Positions 25,744 through 39,320 of a stretch of 64,000 nucleotides of DNA are shown here, piece by piece. The notes under the pieces are model-generated. The model made no database searches. It was not told where the DNA came from and saw only the letters and a program-made list of their open reading frames with translations. The translations under genes were made by a program, and so were the position numbers. This DNA comes from Chaenocephalus aceratus (lineage: Eukaryota > Chordata > Actinopteri > Perciformes > Channichthyidae). How positions within the stretch are numbered: position 1 is the first letter of the stretch; each line of letters starts with the position of its first letter. Location: NCBI GenBank assembly GCA_023974075.1, contig JAMFTG010000720.1, positions 1 through 64,000 on the forward strand. The letters run 5' to 3'.

Positions 25744-26740
25744 CAGCGCTCCAACACATTGTACGTGATAGGCTAAGGGGCAGAACATCTCTAAGCGGTT
25801 GACCAATCACAACAGAGCTGGCCAGCTAACAAATCAGAGCAGACTGGGCTCTGGTTTCAGACAGAGGGTGAAAAGAGGTGCTGCAGCACAGGCAGTGTGA
25901 GAACAATAAAGAGCTTTTTGAACATTAAAGCATGGAGACATGTAGAGACACTACATACTGATATACACCTGAACACCAGCAGGAGAGGACTCTTTAAAGT
26001 AGAGACTACATACTGATATACACCTGAACATCAGCAGGAGAGGACTCTTTAAAGTAGAGACACTACATACTGATATACACCTGAACACCAGCAGGAGAGG
26101 ACTCTTTAAAGTAGAGACTACATACTGATATACACCTGAACATCAGCAGGAGAGGACTCTTTAAAGTAGAGACACTACATACTGATATACACCTGAACAT
26201 CAGCAGGAGAGGACTCTTTAAAGTAGAGACACTACATACTGATATACACCTGAACATCAGCAGGAGAGGACTCTTTAAAGTAGAGACACTACATACTGAT
26301 ATACACCTGAACACCAGCAGGAGAGGACTCTTTAAAGTAGAGACTACATACTGATATACACCTGAACATCAGCAGGAGAGGACTCTTTAAAGTAGAGACA
26401 CTACATACTGATATACACCTGAACATCAGCAGGAGAGGACTCTTTAAAGTAGAGACACTACATACTGATATACACCTGAACATCAGCAGGAGAGGACTCT
26501 TTAAAGTAGAGACACTACATACTGATATACACCTGAACATCAGCAGGAGAGGACTCTTTAAAGTAGAGACACTAAATACTGATATACACCTGAACATCAG
26601 CAGGAGAGGACTCTTTAAAGTAGAGACACCACATACTGATATACACCTGAACATCAGCAGGAGAGGACTCTTTAAAGTAGAGACACTACATACTGATATA
26701 CACCTGAACATCAGCAGGAGAGGACTCTTTAAAGTAGAGA
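25744..26740 (-). mobile_element. Mobile element carrying 57-bp minisatellite array II
   Basis: 25744-25943 is the element body (CAGCGCTCCAACACATTG, CTAAGGGGCAGAACATC, ACCAATCACAACAGAGCTGG). From about 25945 to 26740 run about 14 units of the same 57-bp monomer as array I, in the opposite orientation. Three units are 55 bp long (GTAGAGACTACATACTG, missing AC) and each is linked to a CACCAGC variant of CATCAGC. Confidence 0.9.
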
Positions 26741-27460
26741 TTCTCAGTTGAACTTGAAGGCATGTGTGTAGCAAACAGTGACTAATTGATATGCAGATGG
26801 TTAATTTACAGGTGAAATATTCCTTTTAACGTCCGCACAGAGATGGTAGAACTTATTGTAGTGTTTCCTTATCCATGCATGATACTTCAAAACTCCCCTC
26901 ATGTTCTATAGAAAGGACAGAACAAGCTGCAGCTGTGCTAAAGAGCCCTTCAAAGCCAGTAAGTGACTCTGAAACACCAAAACTTCTTTTCGTTTAGCCC
27001 TCACTTTTGTTTGCAACTCCAACATCTCCCCACCTGTACCGCGAGGCGGTGTGCAGAGCCTCCTGCTGCTGCTAATGATCAGTGTGCAGCTCTGGATCTA
27101 CACACTCCTCACACACACACACACTCTGCTGTGTGATTGCTCCAGGTGTTGCACACATGATTCCAGAGTAAACACTGAGAGCCGACGGGTGGAGATCAGA
27201 ACTCTGTCTGGACTTTCTAACTTTAGTTGAAAGTGGAATTGCAGAATGTTATCTAAGACTGGAAAACGCAGTGTGTTGAGTCTGTCCAACACTATAATCC
27301 AAAGTCAGCTGTTGGTGTTCTCAGATTTTGAATCTATTTAAGACTTCCCCTATTGATATTTAAACATACAAAATAATTTGCCGCAATGCCTTTATTAGCT
27401 CACGGCGTGCTGGACAACGGGAATAGAGCTTTGGGTGTCATGAGGTTTGTCTAAAGAATT

Positions 27461-27818
<358 letters not shown>

Positions 27819-28142
27819 CTTTGACCTGTACATGGACCAGGCCTTCCAGGACAAGTATATCAAATACCAACGACTGCTCGATGTGATAACCAGCTTTGGG
27901 TACAAGTGTAGATAAAGCATACTCATATTCGGAAGTCTTGGCCATGTTTATAAATGCACCCTGATTGGTCTGAGCATTGCTGGAATGTCAAAAAGAAAAG
28001 CCAAATATTGCTCAGTGTCAGCGATTATCGGCAGCTTGGCCGTGTGGAGAAGGAGATGCTATGTGTTCCCCTAAGTGTTCTGTGCTGCTTATATTTGATT
28101 TCCTGTCTTATGCAATATCATTTGTGGAGCCAATTAAAGTAT

Positions 28143-28144
<2 letters not shown>

Positions 28145-28187
<43 letters not shown>
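28145..28187 (+). repeat. (TG)n microsatellite
   Basis: About 21 perfect TG units. Confidence 0.97.
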
Positions 28188-28827
28188 CAGATGTATTGTT
28201 GTGTCAGGGGAACTTCTGCCTCACACCTTCTGCTCCCTCACCTGTTATCAGCTGTTCTCCGACACATGGCTGCTCTCCCTGAGCCTGCAGCCATCTTTAG
28301 CAGCACTTAGAGAGAAAGGGGGGAGAGTGAGGAATGCTGAAGTGACAACAGAACAGAAAACCCACAGTGAGAGTGGGAGAGAGGGAGAGAAAGATGAGAG
28401 GAGGTAATGAGAAAAATCTGTGAGCTCCCAGCTTTTGTCCGAGGTCCTTTGTCTCCTCCTTCCTCTCCTCGTCGGTGCTGGATATGTTAATGTAATCACC
28501 ACAAACACTGTCTCCATCTGTCTGGCCTAAATGGAACAGCCTCGCCGCTGCTCTCAGGAGTTTGGGGATGTTAAACAGAGCAGGAGGTGCACAGTATTTA
28601 TCCTCGCAATGTGGGACAGGTCTAAATACTGCAGTCACCTCCGCTGCATGTGTCCTGCGATGCTCTTCAAACCACCACAATGGACTCCTAAATATTGTGT
28701 TCGTTCATCTATTTGGCTCGGAGGGTTACTTTAAAAATATATTCTGTTTCAATAACTAGTTACGTGTTAACCTAATCTGAGTATTGCAAGATAATAGTAA
28801 CTGATTGCTTTGTTAGTTTGGGATACT

Positions 28828-29492
28828 TTAAAGTGGACCTATCATGCTATATTGGAAACATATATTGTAGGGCCATATCTATACAAAACATCTGTGTGAA
28901 GTTTTTTTTTCAAAATCCCAAACAGTTCCCCCGTTGTAGCCGTGCCTCGTACTGCTCAAACCCCTCTTTTGAAGCCCTGTTCGAGAAACGCAGATCTTGG
29001 GTCCTTAGCTTAAAAAAAAAAAAAGAGGAGGCGGAGCTAATGCCTGATCAGAATTCTACCGGAGATAAAGTTAAATTCGGCTGTGATAAAACGCCATCCT
29101 GTTCTAAACCACATCAAGGATTATTTCTGAAACAGTATGGAGCTCAAAGGCTTTCTCTCTTGCGGGTTTATCACAAGGTGAGTTCCTTTTTACTTCCTGC
29201 TTTTTTAAACACGTGCTCTCCAGCACAGGTTAGCTCTGAGTGTTAGCGAGGCGTGCTAATGTGAACAAAGACGTCCAAAACACGTCAGGCATTGTTTCTG
29301 ATAGCAGCTTTCTGTAGGTCATCGTGGATGGACACGTCAGTTCGGATGGAGTCTGTATCCGCTCGTTGTACACCCGTTTTTAAAAGATTAGGGTACGGAG
29401 GAAAAGAGAGAGGGTTTTATTTTCTGATGCTGATACATGTTGATTTGTAAAAGACATCACAAAGTGCATTTTGCATGATAGGTCCCCTTTAA
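28828..29492 (+). mobile_element. TTAA-flanked MITE
   Basis: Ends AAAGTGGACCTATCATGC and GCATGATAGGTCCCCTTT are inverted repeats. TTAA stands at both borders (28828-28831 and 29489-29492), as for piggyBac or Kolobok insertions. The 660-bp interior has an A run at 29010 and no transposase. Confidence 0.82.
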
Positions 29493-30020
29493 TGAATTTA
29501 TCATGAAGAAAATGCCGTTTTCAGCCTCTCAAATATGAGACTTACTTTGTCTCTCTGTTTCAATTCATATTAAAGTTTCTGGCTCTGGACTAAACCAATT
29601 TGAAAGACTTTGTGAAATTATGAAGAACTCTTCTCTCTATCTTTTTAAATGTAACTCCAAGAACAATCAAAGCACTTCTCAAGCAACTAAGTATTGCACA
29701 AGAATAACGCTTTTAGTTGTTTTTTTAATTAAGCTGCAGCGATTGTGACCAACGCTTTTGTTAACTGACTAATCATTAAATGAGTTTTTCATGAAAAAAA
29801 GGCAGAAAATGCTGTTTTCCGCCTCTCTGTTTCATATCATATTAAAGTCGCTATCATTGGGTTTTAAACTGACACAATGCAACATTTCGACACCACTCTT
29901 GAGTTCGAGAAACTTTGATGCCATGTTTTGCTACACGTATACAGAGACTGAGCTTTAATATGTATCCCCTGCTGGGTCAGAGATGGTATGGTTGGTATGT
30001 TGCTACTTTCACTCACTAAG

Positions 30021-30021
<1 letters not shown>

Positions 30022-30088
<67 letters not shown>
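30022..30088 (-). repeat. (CA)n microsatellite
   Basis: About 33 CA units on +: the only long dinucleotide tract in the window with this orientation. Confidence 0.97.
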
Positions 30089-30092
<4 letters not shown>

Positions 30093-30196
30093 ATTTTCCC
30101 TTAACAGGAGTTATATTGGTTCCTTCAGCTGTTACTCCTCCATGATCCACTCACATGATGTTGTTCTGTGTTTATGGTCGCTTCATTTAATTTATA

Positions 30197-30706
30197 CACT
30201 GGAAAAAATGCTGCTCCAAAATCAAGTAAAAGAATAATGAAAACAAGATGTTTTTGCTTGTAATAAGTACAAACATCTGCCAATAGAGCAAGTGAACATT
30301 TGCTTGGTTAGATTTCTTGAAATAAGACGGGATATTTAGATAAAGGAGATCTTGTGATTAGCTGTGAAAACTTATTTTGAACTATATCTTACCAGGTAGA
30401 TGTTGTTACACATTTTTTCTGATGTCAGTATAATAATAAGAATTCGTTTTTTAATCAAGTAAGATGTATTTGTTAAAACAAGACGAACCATTCTTTACAA
30501 AAACCACAGCTGCTTAAAACACTTGTTTCATTTGAGATACAAAATAAGATGTTTTTAAGAATCTTGAAGATGCGTTGTCTAAAAACAAGACCTTATATCT
30601 CACTGCATTGTTACCTCTTCAGTCATTAGGTCTTATATCGCGTGTGAAGACACATTCTGACGAGATGAGACGAATATACTTGGCAAGATGTTGAGTTGTT
30701 ACAGTG
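30197..30706 (+). mobile_element. CACTG-ended repeat, copy 2
   Basis: It runs from CACTGGAAAAAATGCTGC to GAGTTGTTACAGTG with TA outside both ends. It is homologous to 4510-4939, and this copy keeps more interior sequence. It ends six bases before the hAT element at 30712. Confidence 0.75.
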
Positions 30707-30711
30707 TAGAC

Positions 30712-31210
30712 CAGGGGTGTCAAACTCGAGGCCCGGGGGCCAAATCCGGCCCGCGACTTCATGTCATGTGGCCCCACAAGAGCGTGCAAAGAATATAATA
30801 TGTTTATTATACGGTTACATGCTACAGAAGCACGTTGCCCATAAACTACATGTCCCAGAATGCATCTCAAATTAGACTTGTTTCTCAATGTGCCCTTTTC
30901 CCAGAATTTGACTTTTTTTTTTATGTAACTTTTTTTAAATGTCACTTCTGTTTTTTACTTTTTTTCCAGCTTTTCTTTTTAAATCATTTTGTGACATTCT
31001 CACTGAAGAGAATTGCAATTATTTGCCCCAGACTTCAGACGTAGTGAATTATGAAGTTAGTACCCTATCAGATAATAATCCAATGCAGAGGCAATAATGT
31101 AATATAATACATTATTTTATATATATATTTATATATAAGTTACAACCGGCCCTTTGAGTGCAGCCATAATGCTGACGTGGCCCGCGATTAAATTGAGTTT
31201 GACACCCCTG
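30712..31210 (+). mobile_element. Non-autonomous hAT element, copy 2
   Basis: Ends CAGGGGTGTCAAACTCGAGG and TTGAGTTTGACACCCCTG; closely related over its length to 6022-6485 and in the same orientation. Flanking 8-mers do not match, perhaps because it landed beside another element. Confidence 0.88.
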
Positions 31211-31867
31211 ACCAAACAACCAATCGATTAGTCTAGAAAACGACCTGCAGATTAATTGAAAATGAAAATAATTGCTTGTTGCACCCTTAGTAAAGAAGAA
31301 ATAATCAAAAGGGTAAATACATAACTCACAGCACTTACTGAACCCCTTTATACCTTATAAACACCTATGTTTCACCCCTCCACTCTCCTCTTTGTGGTAG
31401 CAAAGTGAACCCTGACTGTTTCAATGCCTCTGCTTTTCCTCCGTGCTCCTCAGTGCTTCTGTGGAATAGTAAACTGATTTTGAAAGCAGACGAATGGCCC
31501 TTTAATCAATCCGCCAAAAGAAATAAAATTCAACAGATCAATCAGTGAAATAATGAGCCAGAGGAGGAAGTAGTAATGCTACTGTAATTTCTCCCAGACG
31601 CTGATGTAGCCGAGAGGCTTTTAGCAAATCCCTCAGAATAAAAGACACTTAAGACCTCTGAGCACGGCCCCCTCTTTTAATTAACTCCGGCCCTTATTGG
31701 CAGGGTCCTTCTGTCGTGGTCGCACTGAGGGGTCTAACATTTGCCAACATTTAATTGATTATTAGGCTCAAAAAAGTATAAGTTGTAGCCCTTGCAAAGC
31801 TCACTCAGTATCGTATGAACCCTTTCATGCAGTTCAACTTCAAACACACACTTATGTTACCTGATTT

Positions 31868-32930
31868 TAGGGCTGTCCCGAATAACATTTTTCCACACGT
31901 GTATTTCGGTTTATTCACGGCATTCATTTAGTTATTCTACAGTGTTGTTGTTTTATAGTTATGTGTTAATGTAACCCAATTTGTGTTCTTTGAAATTGAA
32001 AAGGATATCGCATTGTGTTCGTTACTTTCGTTTCAGTTGTATATGTGTTAAGTGTCATTTGGCTTGGCTTCCTATTTTGTATGGTCATGCTTTTATTTTG
32101 AAGGAGAGGTAGCGCTGTTGACAGGAAGTTGTTGTTGCTACGGAGAAAAAGTCATATCTACATTGTAAAGATGGAGAAAGTAAGCAATAACGTTTATGGT
32201 TAAGTGTTAGCACCCCCGAAGAGGGAGAAGGGTCTAGCTGCGGCCGCGGCCAGTACACGGCGGTACACGATGGTTCACGAAACGCCCACCTGACACGACA
32301 CTACGGTGGCTGAGAAGGGTCTAGCTGCGGCCGCGGACAGTGGAGGTTGAACCAAGCCCCCAGGAGTGCGCCGGAGTCTTGTGGCCAAATGGTGGTACTA
32401 CACTTCCTTTGTGGTCTCTAACTTGTTGGATACTTTTTTTTAAACTAAATAAACTACCCAGTATGAACGTTCCCGGGTAGCAGTTCTCTTCCCTCCCTTC
32501 AATCTAACCCTTCCCTTCCCCCCATCCTAACCCTAACCACTCCCTACCTTTTTACCTAATCCTAATATTCCTTCCTCCCTCCTAAACCTAAACCACAAAA
32601 CCTCTCCTACTGTAAGAAATTAAAATCAATGTTTATACTACATGGGCTGTATGATGTAAATCTCATCAATTCGCTTTTAACGGTGGTGCCTCTCAGCCAC
32701 CGTAGTGTCGTGTCAGGTGGGCGTGTCGTGTACCATCGTGTACTGTACTGGCCGCGGCCGCAGCTAGACCATATTGCGAAGAGGCACAAGCTCTTATGTT
32801 GATATTGGAGTTTTCAATTAATTCAATTTGACGAAGAAAAAAAAACGAATATCCGAATAACGAAATTGAAACCCGAATAGTACTCCAACGAACGAATATT
32901 CATATATTCGGATAATCGGGTCCAGCCCTA
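31868..32930 (+). mobile_element. hAT-like element, about 1.06 kb, with internal inverted repeat
   Basis: It is bounded by a perfect 8-bp target duplication CCTGATTT (31860-31867 and 32931-32938). Ends are TAGGGCTGTCCCGAATAA and ATTCGGATAATCGGGTCCAG then CCCTA. Inside, 32231-32314 and 32692-32770 are inverted copies of a GC-rich block with CTAGCTGCGGCCGCGG and CACCTGACACGACACTACGG. No transposase frame. Confidence 0.92.
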
Positions 32931-33706
32931 CCTGATTTATTCACAGAACACAACTTATTGACCCTGAAATCCCTCCAATAGAAAATATGCTACTGACTTC
33001 AAGAGGCATCAGACTCGGCACGGCAGATACATGATTTGCCGAGCGGTGAAGTGAAGCCACTTTCCTGAATATTTCTGATTTTACACGACGTCCCTCTACC
33101 TGCCGACTTCAAATCTACCATGAAATACTCTGCAGTCCCTCGGTGGAAAACCGAGCCTGATCTGAATACAGTTTGACAGATCTGCTCCCTAGCTGTTTTA
33201 TTATAATACTGCCCCTTTTTTTAATTTTAATCTGTTCCCACTATTTTCACTTTGTTTGGGTTTCCTCTCTGAGTTTGCATTTGATTAGAACTGCTGTGAA
33301 ATAGGTCAAGTGAGGCTGAGAGGGAAACAGCACGGTGATGAAATGTTCCCTCTCGCATGCTTCACAATGCTTTTATACTCAGCCAAGTGTACAGCAGGAA
33401 ACTAATGCTGTTTCCTTGTGCTGTTGCTTTGTCATTGGGTGTAGGTGTTGCTGACTCAGTTCTGGGCCAGAGCTGTTGCTTTTGCTGGTTTATTGTTGTG
33501 CGGTATAAAAACATGTTCGGATAATCCTGGCAGCCGGGCTTCAATTTCTGCTCCCTGCAGCCGAGGTGCTGAGCTTGCCATTTTTTCCTTTCTGCTGCGC
33601 TGCAGGTATTCACTGAGGGTGAAACATCGGCCCTGATGTAGTTTTAGCCATTCCTTTTTTCACATAAAGGAGGTTAGGCGCATTAGCTAAAAACCTGGGG
33701 ATTCAG

Positions 33707-34323
<617 letters not shown>

Positions 34324-35644
34324 CTTGTCAAGTCACTTTATTGTTGTGGCACAGGAGCATCAGATGTTGACCAAAGTGCTTTTGAAGACAGGTTAATAAT
34401 GCAATCTTATGAATAACATTTCAAAAGAAATTGCAGAAAAGAAACAGACAAATAAGACCGACAAAAATGGTGGATTCATCATTGGATAATCCCATCGGCC
34501 ATGTTGTGAAGTCGATTATATTTTCTGTGTGTTCATGAGCTTTATAATCCTTATGTGAAAACAACATTGTTTCGAGCGTTTAAACTGCATGTTTTAAAGC
34601 GACGTTCATGTGAGTGTTACCGGACAGGAACACATTGTGTTAGATCTTTCCGACACCAGGTGAATGCAGCACACAGCCGTATCTAGCAATATTAAAGGTG
34701 GGGTAGGTAAGTTTGAGGAACCGGCTCGAGATACACTTTTTGTTATATTCCATGGAATGCTCTTAACATCCTGATAGCAATGAATATCTGAAGTGCTTTG
34801 ACAACAAATCCATAAAGAAACGTCATCTGTAGAAGCCGTGGCGCTGTAAAAAGCACGACCAATCATCTGAGCCGGCCCGGCTAAAGTAACTGGATGGCCA
34901 ACCTGCCTGTCAGCCTTCAATCGGGGCACAAACTGATCTCGTGCTCCAAACGTATCTCGTGCCCTCATTGGTCATGTGCGTGTTCGTGTGTGTTGGAGGA
35001 GGGGCTCTGTGAGGAAGTGGTAGATTTGTGTGTATTTTTAAATCCTAGCGCACTTGAGCTGGTTTCTCCAAAATTCTCCCCACCGTTAAAGAAAGCAGAA
35101 CCAAAACATGTGTAGCCGGTTACTTGGATCTGCTCCACAGTTTAATGGTTTTCCCCTCAGCCCACTCGACACCCTTCAACCAAGTTTAATGAATATTTGG
35201 CCTGTAGTTTTCCATTAGCGTGCTGAGTCAAACAAACAAACCAGCCCTTTAGAATGACCGCACGGAGACATAAAGCCACTGGATAGCAAAGGCATATTAT
35301 GACGGATCATGTCGTCAAAACAACCAAGAGAAGAAAAAAAGCAGAAATCTTAGGGATCTTATTGAAAACGTTCAACAACAACTCCAGCAACACCCAGCGT
35401 ATACCGATAAGGCGTTCCACTGAGATGCATATCAGTTGTGTTTACCTCACACGCTCCCTGGTGTTCTGGTCCGGACAGATTGTGGCTCAGTGATATATAA
35501 AGTATTCAAGTCATTTACTTGCTGACATCTCATGAAAGGAGAAACTACCGCTGGAGGGATTTAAGCCTTTGCAGACCTGCACACAAGCACAACACACTAC
35601 TAGGGGAAAGAAAGCTCCAAAATGTTCCTTCTTGATTTCCCGAA

Positions 35645-36185
35645 ACATTAGATTAGATTAGAATCTGTAATGACCACACAGCCAGGCTGGTGGAATTCGT
35701 GTTCAGTGCAGAGTATTACAGCTTGTTCCATACAGTTCAACATACAGTAAATAGACAACATACAGCACAGAGCAAAGACATATAACATAAAGTTCAAGGT
35801 GTGGTGGATTATTATTGTTCATTGGGGTTATTTAGAGTCCATTTAGTGTCCGTATTGCAAAGGGGAAGAAGCTGTTTTTGAAGCGAGCGGTTTTGGCGGA
35901 CAGTGACCTGTAGCGCCTCCCTGAGGGCAGAAGATGGAAGACATGGTGACCTGGGTGGGAGGGGTCAGACATGATTTTCTTTGCCCTTGTGACAGTTCGT
36001 TGGTGGTGAAGTAATTCGAGTGATGGAAGGGGACTGCCGGTGATTTTTGATGCTTTATTGACGATACGTTGAAGTTTATTCCGGGAGAGGTGGTCTGAAC
36101 TGCTGTACCAGACGGTGATGGATGATGTGAGGATGCTTTGGATGGTGGCTGTGTAGAGCTGGATTAGGAGATGTTTCCTCACTCA
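35645..36185 (-). mobile_element. LINE fragment, 3' part (minus strand)
   Basis: The minus-strand frame 36182-35832 encodes SITVWYSSSDHLSRNKLQR, ITGSPLPSLELLHHQRT and HHVFHLLPSGRRYRSL, the conserved C-terminal end of many vertebrate non-LTR retrotransposon polyproteins. It is 5'-truncated with no reverse transcriptase core. The 3' end (35645-35670) has TTAGATTAGATTAGA. Confidence 0.75.
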
Positions 36186-36596
36186 TCTGAGTACTCCAAT
36201 ATGTCGTTGGATTCGCAAGAGGACTATTTTCAGCTGTGGATTATTCATCATTTGGTGCTCTGGTGAGTTTTATCCGGGGTGTAACTCAAAATAAACTACA
36301 GTGTGTTTCTGATAATAATGAAACATGTCACTCGGTGCAACAGTGAGGCTCGCTGGTGTGTTTAAATAGAGGCTGAACAAACACATGGGCTCCGTGGCAC
36401 AGAGGGGATACAATTCATCAGGCTTGCATACACACACAACAGTTTGTCGGATCAGTTCATTGTTGGTTTTGTTTTTTTATTGGATTTTATCACAGAAGAA
36501 AATATAGAAAATCACCGGCTGTAGAGTTTTCAGTCGAACTAAGAAAACCACATTGTTAAAATCTCAAAAAGAATGTACTCGAAGTGCCCTATTTAA

Positions 36597-37870
36597 GCAA
36601 TAGCTCACGACAGGCCGTGGTATATGCTCAGTATATCACGGCTAAGGGGCGTGGTTCGGCCCGACCATCTTAAACTAGTTAGTTAGTTTCGTAACGGACG
36701 TAATGTAACAGTTGTAACAGCTGTAGCTTTTCTCAGACGCGGAGGGATACTGACTTGTTGTGAAAAGTAACTACAATTCTACCCGTGATATACGCCCATT
36801 ATATCACGGCTAAGGGGCGTGGTTCGGCCCCGACCATCTTAAACTTTGTAAGTTAGTTTCGTAACGGAAGTAATGTAACAGTTGTAACGGCTGTAGCTTT
36901 TCTCAGACGCGGAGGGATACTGACTTGTTGTGAAAAGTAACTACAATTCTACCGTGTTATACGCCCATTATATCACGGCTAAGGGGCGTGGTTCGGCCCC
37001 GACCATCTTAAACTTTGTAAGTTAGTTTCGTAATGGACGTAATGTAACAGTTGTAACGGCTGTAGCCTTTTCTCAGACGCGGAGGGATACTGACTTGTTG
37101 TGAAAAGTAACTACAATTCTACCCGTGATATACGCCCATTATATCACGGCTAAGGGGCGTGGTTCGGCCCGACCATCTTAAACTTTGTAAGTTAGTTTCG
37201 TAACGGACGTAATGTAACAGTTGTAACGGCTGTAGCTTTTCTCAGACGCGGAGGGATACTGACTTGTTGTGAAAAGTAACTACAATTCTACCCGTGATAT
37301 ACGCCCATTATATCACGGCTAAGGGGCGTGGTTCGGCCCCGACCATCTTAAACTTTGTAAGTTAGTTTCGTAACGGAAGTAATGTAACAGTTGTAACGGC
37401 TGTAGCTTTTCTCAGACGCGGAGGGATACTGACTTGTTGTGAAAAGTAACTACAATTCTACCGTGTTATACGCCCCATTATATCACGGCTAAGGGGCGTG
37501 GTTCGGCCCGACCATCTTAAACTTTGTAAGTTAGTTTCGTAACGGACGTAATGTAACAGTTGTAACGGCTGTAGCTTTCTCAGACGCGGAGGGATACTGA
37601 CTTGTTGTGAAAAGTAACTACAATTCTACCGTGTTATACGCCCATTATATCACGGCTAAGGGGCGTGGTTCGGCCCCGACCATCTTAAAACTTTGTAAGT
37701 TAGTTTCGTAACGGACGTAATGTAACAGTTGTAACGGCTGTAGCTTTTCTCAGACGCGGAGGGATACTGACTTGTTGTGAAAAGTAACTACAATTCTACC
37801 CGTGATATATGCCCATTATATCACGGCTAAGAACCAATCAGATTGCTTGATTTGACTTGTCCGTTTTATA
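36597..37870 (+). repeat. Seven-copy tandem array, about 170-bp unit, from an inverted-repeat element
   Basis: TCTCAGACGCGGAGGGATAC recurs at 36731, 36901, 37071, 37240, 37410, 37578 and 37748 (spacing 168-170). The array starts AAGCAATAGCTCACGACAGG, the same end as the MITE at 14167. It finishes with the terminus AATCAGATTGCTTGATTTGA then CTTGTCCGTTTTATAA. Each unit carries ATATCACGGCTAAGGGGCGT. So the central part of an element has expanded between its own ends. Confidence 0.92.
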
Positions 37871-38661
37871 AAAAGATATATATGCAGGATTATTATTCCT
37901 GTTGCATTCAGCAGCTTTTGATTGTTGTTCCTGGATGGGGTGTGAGAGCAGAGCATATCAGAAGTCGACGAAATGGATTTGAACGGTGTGATGAATTGTG
38001 TAAAACAAGACAGGAAATCAAGCGGCATCTCAGCAGACTCCCAGCGACGGGGGTGGGCTGTTGGGATGAGATGAATCATGGGAGAGGGAGCGTCAGTCGT
38101 AATGAAAGTGATCATGAGAGCTAAACAGCGGAGCAGATGTCAAACAGCTTCTCAATCACCAGGGCTTTTAAGCATCTGGGCTGCCTCCATTAGTGCGATG
38201 GACTGCATTTCTTCAAGTGCTCCACTTCTCTCTGTCCTCTCGATGTTCTGTGCTGCAAAGCATGGATGTACACACAAGAAGAGCTGCACACGGGGCTGTA
38301 GCTTCACCAGGATGCTGGTTTTGACATGTGTATTGCATCATCATTATAAAAGAGACATCTGTAAAACTACTTATTGTCCTTTATCACGTTTTTCCGTATC
38401 ACTTTATAATTGCCTTCACTATAAATGGCATTTATAAAATTGAGACGTAATTGAACTCTTTAACAATTAGGGTTATAGCACTTTGTTAATGAAGCATAAT
38501 ACGTTTTTGAACGGTCTAAAACTAGTATTTATATGACATTTAAAAAGTTGCAATGACTGATAACATTTCTCGGCGTGAGAATCTGAGTTCCCTGATCAAC
38601 CATTTGAGTGATTTCGGTGTGTTTAGTGAGTAAAATGTGGCCGTGGTGGCTGTTTTCTAAT

Positions 38662-39320
38662 GGCGCTTTTCCACTGCAGGGCCTCGCTCGGCTTAGTACG
38701 GTATGGCTGGGCCTCGTTAGGCCTGGCTCACTTTATGCTGCGTTTCCTTTACAGTTTAGGAACTGGGGCGGTAACTATAGTAACACAGTGTAGGCGGAGC
38801 CGTGACGTCATCTTCAATGAGAAACACAAAACCTGCCGTTAACTGTTAGCCCTCAGAGCTCACAGCTCCTCATATCTGTTCAGAAACTAGACACAAGTTA
38901 AACAAGTCCAAACCACAGACTGCCTGTGTCATGGAGAATACAGTCGCTGGTTTATTTATGTCTGTAGGCCGTTGTTGTGAGTGTGGACGGTCGGAGCATA
39001 TATAACGTTAGCTTAGCCGATCTCCATTCAGAAAACACGCATTTTAAAAGGTTGTTCGCCTGCCGTCTGTCTGCAGACTTGTCAAAGCATTAATTCATGG
39101 TTTTTACTAACCGGTATCAGTATGTTGTTACTTCGGCATCATTTTGAAACGTGTATTACAATTAAATCACGGTCAAATATGTTCATCTTGTTGTAGTTGT
39201 AGCACCCTTGCCAGCGATTCTCTCTCTAGTTTAGCATGCTCAGCCCGACCACGATTTTGGAGAGCCAGAAAACTGTGAAAAAGTACCGCTAGCCGGAACT
39301 ACGCCGAGTGGAAACGCAAC
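38662..39320 (+). mobile_element. Probable non-autonomous DNA transposon
   Basis: GGCGCTTTTCCACTGCAGGG near the left and GCCGAGTGGAAACGCAAC near the right form a weak inverted pair (GCGTTTTCCACT core). No protein and no confident target duplication. Confidence 0.5.

Noticed and set aside
25945..26740. Direct repeats considered as a CRISPR array
   Set aside because: Units are contiguous with no unique spacers, no cas genes are present and the genome is vertebrate.
34690..35110. Stretch resembling a dispersed teleost repeat (AAAGGTGGGGTAGGTAAG)
   Set aside because: Recognition is from memory only. No second copy, ends or target duplication are visible in this window.
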